Shown piece after piece: positions 62,580 through 64,000 of a stretch of DNA of 64,000 nucleotides. Numbering within the stretch: the first letter of the stretch is position 1; each line of letters starts with the position of its first letter. Origin of the DNA: Mycobacterium nebraskense (lineage in GTDB: Bacteria; Actinomycetota; Actinomycetes; Mycobacteriales; Mycobacteriaceae); contig NZ_LQPH01000156.1 in NCBI RefSeq assembly GCF_002102255.1, positions 1-64,000 of the forward strand. Direction: 5' to 3'. A program made the position numbers and the translations under genes. The notes under the pieces are model-generated. The model was not told the DNA's origin, did not search any database, and worked only from the letters and a program-made list of their open reading frames with translations.

Positions 62580-62816
62580 ATGCGTGGCAGCGGAATCATC
62601 GGCACGATTGCCCTGGTGTGGCTGCTCATCGGGGTGTTTGCGGCATGGCAACGCGATTACTTCAAGGGTGACTCAACCAGTTGTGTCACAGCGGGAAACA
62701 TCGCGTTGACCGTCATCGCGGGGCCTTTGAATTACGGGGGCGTCAACCCGAAAGTCAAGGACTGCCATGTTCCGCAGCCCAGTTCAATGCCCGGTGTCCT
62801 AGTGCCCCTCACATAA
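62580..62816 (+). CDS. Small exported or membrane protein
   Basis: A 78-aa protein with an N-terminal hydrophobic helix (about 5-24, IIGTIALVWLLIGVFAAW), then a short outside part with two cysteines (TSCVTAGN, KVKDCHV) that could form a disulfide. The ATG has GGAGGT 5 nt upstream. It lies behind a SigF-like promoter and ahead of another tiny membrane protein, so it may be part of a stress response unit. Not recognised by name. Confidence 0.75.
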   Translation: MRGSGIIGTIALVWLLIGVFAAWQRDYFKGDSTSCVTAGNIALTVIAGPLNYGGVNPKVKDCHVPQPSSMPGVLVPLT

Positions 62817-62826
62817 AGGAGTCGTC

Positions 62827-62982
62827 ATGATTGTCCTAGGTGTAGTCCTGCTTATTCTCGGGTTTGTATTCAGCGTCCCATTGCTGTGGGAGATCGGCGT
62901 CGTCGTGCTCGTCATCGGCGCCGTGTTGTGGATTATGGGCTCCATCGGCCGCCCAGTCGCCGGCCGGCGCTACTGGTATTAA
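62827..62982 (+). CDS. Tiny two-helix membrane protein (DUF6131-like)
   Basis: A 51-aa protein with two hydrophobic helices: about 2-18 (IVLGVVLLILGFVFSV) and 22-42 (WEIGVVVLVIGAVLWIMG). It ends in an arginine/aromatic tail (GRPVAGRRYWY). AAAGGAG lies 5 nt before the ATG. It starts 10 nt after the upstream small gene, so it shares that transcript. The tail GRR-Y-WY is typical of the DUF6131 group in mycobacteria. Confidence 0.75.
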   Translation: MIVLGVVLLILGFVFSVPLLWEIGVVVLVIGAVLWIMGSIGRPVAGRRYWY

Positions 62983-62998
62983 CCACTTCGCCGGGAAA

Positions 62999-63037
62999 AC
63001 GGGATCGCGCGACTGCCCGGCAGTCGCGCGATCCCGT
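62999..63037 (+). terminator. Very stable hairpin between the small membrane proteins and tcrX
   Basis: Perfect 19-nt inverted arms (ACGGGATCGCGCGACTGCC and its reverse complement) meet around a single base, so the real loop is 3-5 nt. No T-tract follows. It ends the upstream unit or shields its 3' end, and lies about 100 nt before tcrX. Confidence 0.6.
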
Positions 63038-63134
63038 TCACAGGGCACGCAAAGGTAGGCCATAGCGGCGGCTCAGCACGGTGCGCATACTGGAACCTGT
63101 GACACAGCCCCGGGCCTCAGTCGAGCGGGTTGTC

Positions 63135-63839
63135 ATGTGTCGTGCCGACGGGAATCCGATCAACGTGTTGGTCGTGGACGATGAGTCCGTCTTGGCCGAA
63201 ATGGTGTCGATGGCGCTGCGGTACGAGGGCTGGAATATCGCCACCGCCAGCGACGGGGCATCGGCCGTCGCCGCCGCCCGCGCCCAACGCCCCGACGTGG
63301 TCGTCCTCGACGTGATGCTGCCCGACATGAGCGGGCTCGACGTCCTGCACAAGCTGCGTGAAGAAAACCCGCAGCTGCCGGTGCTGCTGCTGACGGCCAA
63401 GGATGCCGTGGAAGACCGCATCGCCGGGCTGACTGCCGGCGGCGACGACTATGTCACCAAACCGTTCAGCATCGAAGAAGTGGTGCTGCGCCTGCGGGCC
63501 CTGCTGCGGCGCACCGGAGTGACGACGGTGGACAGCGGCGCGCAGCTGATGGTCGGCGACCTGGTGCTCGACGAGGACAGCCACGAGGTGACCCGGGGTG
63601 GCGAGCCAATTGCGTTGACCTCCACCGAGTTTGAGTTACTGCGGTTCATGATGCGCAACTCCAAGCGGGTACTGAGCAAGGCCCAGATTCTCGACCGGGT
63701 GTGGAGCTATGACTTCGGCGGCCGGTCTAACATCGTCGAGCTCTACATCTCCTATCTTCGCAAGAAGATCGACAACGGTCGCGACCCCATGATCCACACA
63801 CTGCGTGGCGCGGGTTATGTCCTCAAGCCGGCTCGCTGA
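63135..63839 (+). CDS. tcrX: Two-component response regulator TcrX
   Basis: OmpR/PhoB-type regulator (234 aa, same as M. tuberculosis from memory). Receiver domain: acidic pocket VVDDES, phospho-acceptor VVVLDVMLPDMSG, Thr in LLLTAKDA and Lys in YVTKPFS. Winged-helix DNA-binding domain: LTSTEFELLRFMM, recognition helix SNIVELYISYLRKKI, and wing HTLRGAGYVLKP. The ATG (MCRADGNPINV) fits the homologue; a GTG 12 codons earlier is possible. Its 3' end overlaps tcrY by 23 nt. Confidence 0.95.
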   Translation: MCRADGNPINVLVVDDESVLAEMVSMALRYEGWNIATASDGASAVAAARAQRPDVVVLDVMLPDMSGLDVLHKLREENPQLPVLLLTAKDAVEDRIAGLTAGGDDYVTKPFSIEEVVLRLRALLRRTGVTTVDSGAQLMVGDLVLDEDSHEVTRGGEPIALTSTEFELLRFMMRNSKRVLSKAQILDRVWSYDFGGRSNIVELYISYLRKKIDNGRDPMIHTLRGAGYVLKPAR

Positions 63840-64000
63840 CGCTCGGCGGGCCTGGTCCCTGCGACTGCGGTTGCTGGTCGGGCAGATCGTCGTGCTGGCC
63901 ATCGTGTGCGTGGGCATCACCGTGGTGACCGAACTGGCGCTGAACCACCACCTGGTGAAGCAACTCGACGGGCAACTCGCCGGCACGTCTTTCCGCTCGG
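63817..64000 (+). CDS. tcrY: Sensor histidine kinase TcrY (5' part)
   Basis: The first 61 codons of the partner kinase; the rest is outside the window. MSSSRLADARRAWSLRLRLL gives a basic cytoplasmic N-terminus, followed by the first transmembrane helix (VGQIVVLAIVCVGITVVTEL) and the start of the extracytoplasmic sensor region (NHHLVKQLDGQLAGTSFRS). The ATG lies inside tcrX in another frame, implying translational coupling. Confidence 0.88.
   Translation, partial: MSSSRLADARRAWSLRLRLLVGQIVVLAIVCVGITVVTELALNHHLVKQLDGQLAGTSFRS

Overview
The window is about 64 kb of high-GC DNA with GTG and TTG starts, short or overlapping gene junctions, and genes whose products are found only in mycolic-acid bacteria: antigen 85A, Erp, Pks13, the Emb arabinosyltransferases, DprE1/DprE2 and TcrX/TcrY. 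Gene order follows, with gaps and insertions, the Rv3816c-to-Rv3764c stretch of M. tuberculosis as I recall it. The alanine at the benzothiazinone cysteine of DprE1, and locus differences from M. tuberculosis, suggest a slow-growing Mycobacterium of the M. avium complex. Species is an inference.

Positions 82-24087 (mostly +): an acyltransferase and a HAD phosphatase, then two genes on the minus strand (an amidase/LGFP-repeat protein and erp), then the envelope core: glf and glfT2 (galactan), a PAP2 phosphatase and ubiA (decaprenyl-phosphoryl arabinose precursor), aftB (terminal arabinose), fbpA and fbpD (mycolyltransferase and its relative), a cutinase-like Culp6, and fadD32-pks13-accD4 (mycolate condensation). 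Many junctions overlap, so translation is probably coupled.

Positions 24224-46248 (all -): fadE35 with a GarA-like FHA protein and a small membrane protein; a secreted protein; then a long co-directional block. Read in its own direction this block is a PTPS-like protein, NfeD, flotillin, GreA-like factor, GtrA, dprE1, dprE2, aftA, embC, a three-gene ArsR/SRPBCC/DinB-like cassette, embA and embB. It makes decaprenyl-phosphoryl arabinose and polymerises arabinan; the cassette interrupts embC-embA.

Positions 46337-51810: a small secreted DUF732 protein (+), then, on the minus strand, a GT-C membrane protein, the proteasome activator Bpa, and wzt-glfT1-wzm for galactan priming and export.

Positions 51939-64000: a PLP-fold protein without its lysine, a quinone oxidoreductase, three tRNA genes (Ser-TGA, Ser-GCT, Arg-ACG), lipE, echA21, hisC2, a poly-threonine membrane protein, a phosphotransferase, a methyltransferase, two tiny membrane proteins behind a SigF-like promoter, and tcrX with the start of tcrY, which runs off the end.

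Points that stand out: a 27-nt palindromic repeat present in frame in both glf and embC; the cassette and direct repeat inside the emb locus; natural substitutions at drug-contact positions of DprE1 and EmbB; a GarA paralogue; a second flotillin-NfeD pair; and a likely gene remnant next to tRNA-Ser. Comparisons with M. tuberculosis proteins are from memory and were not computed.
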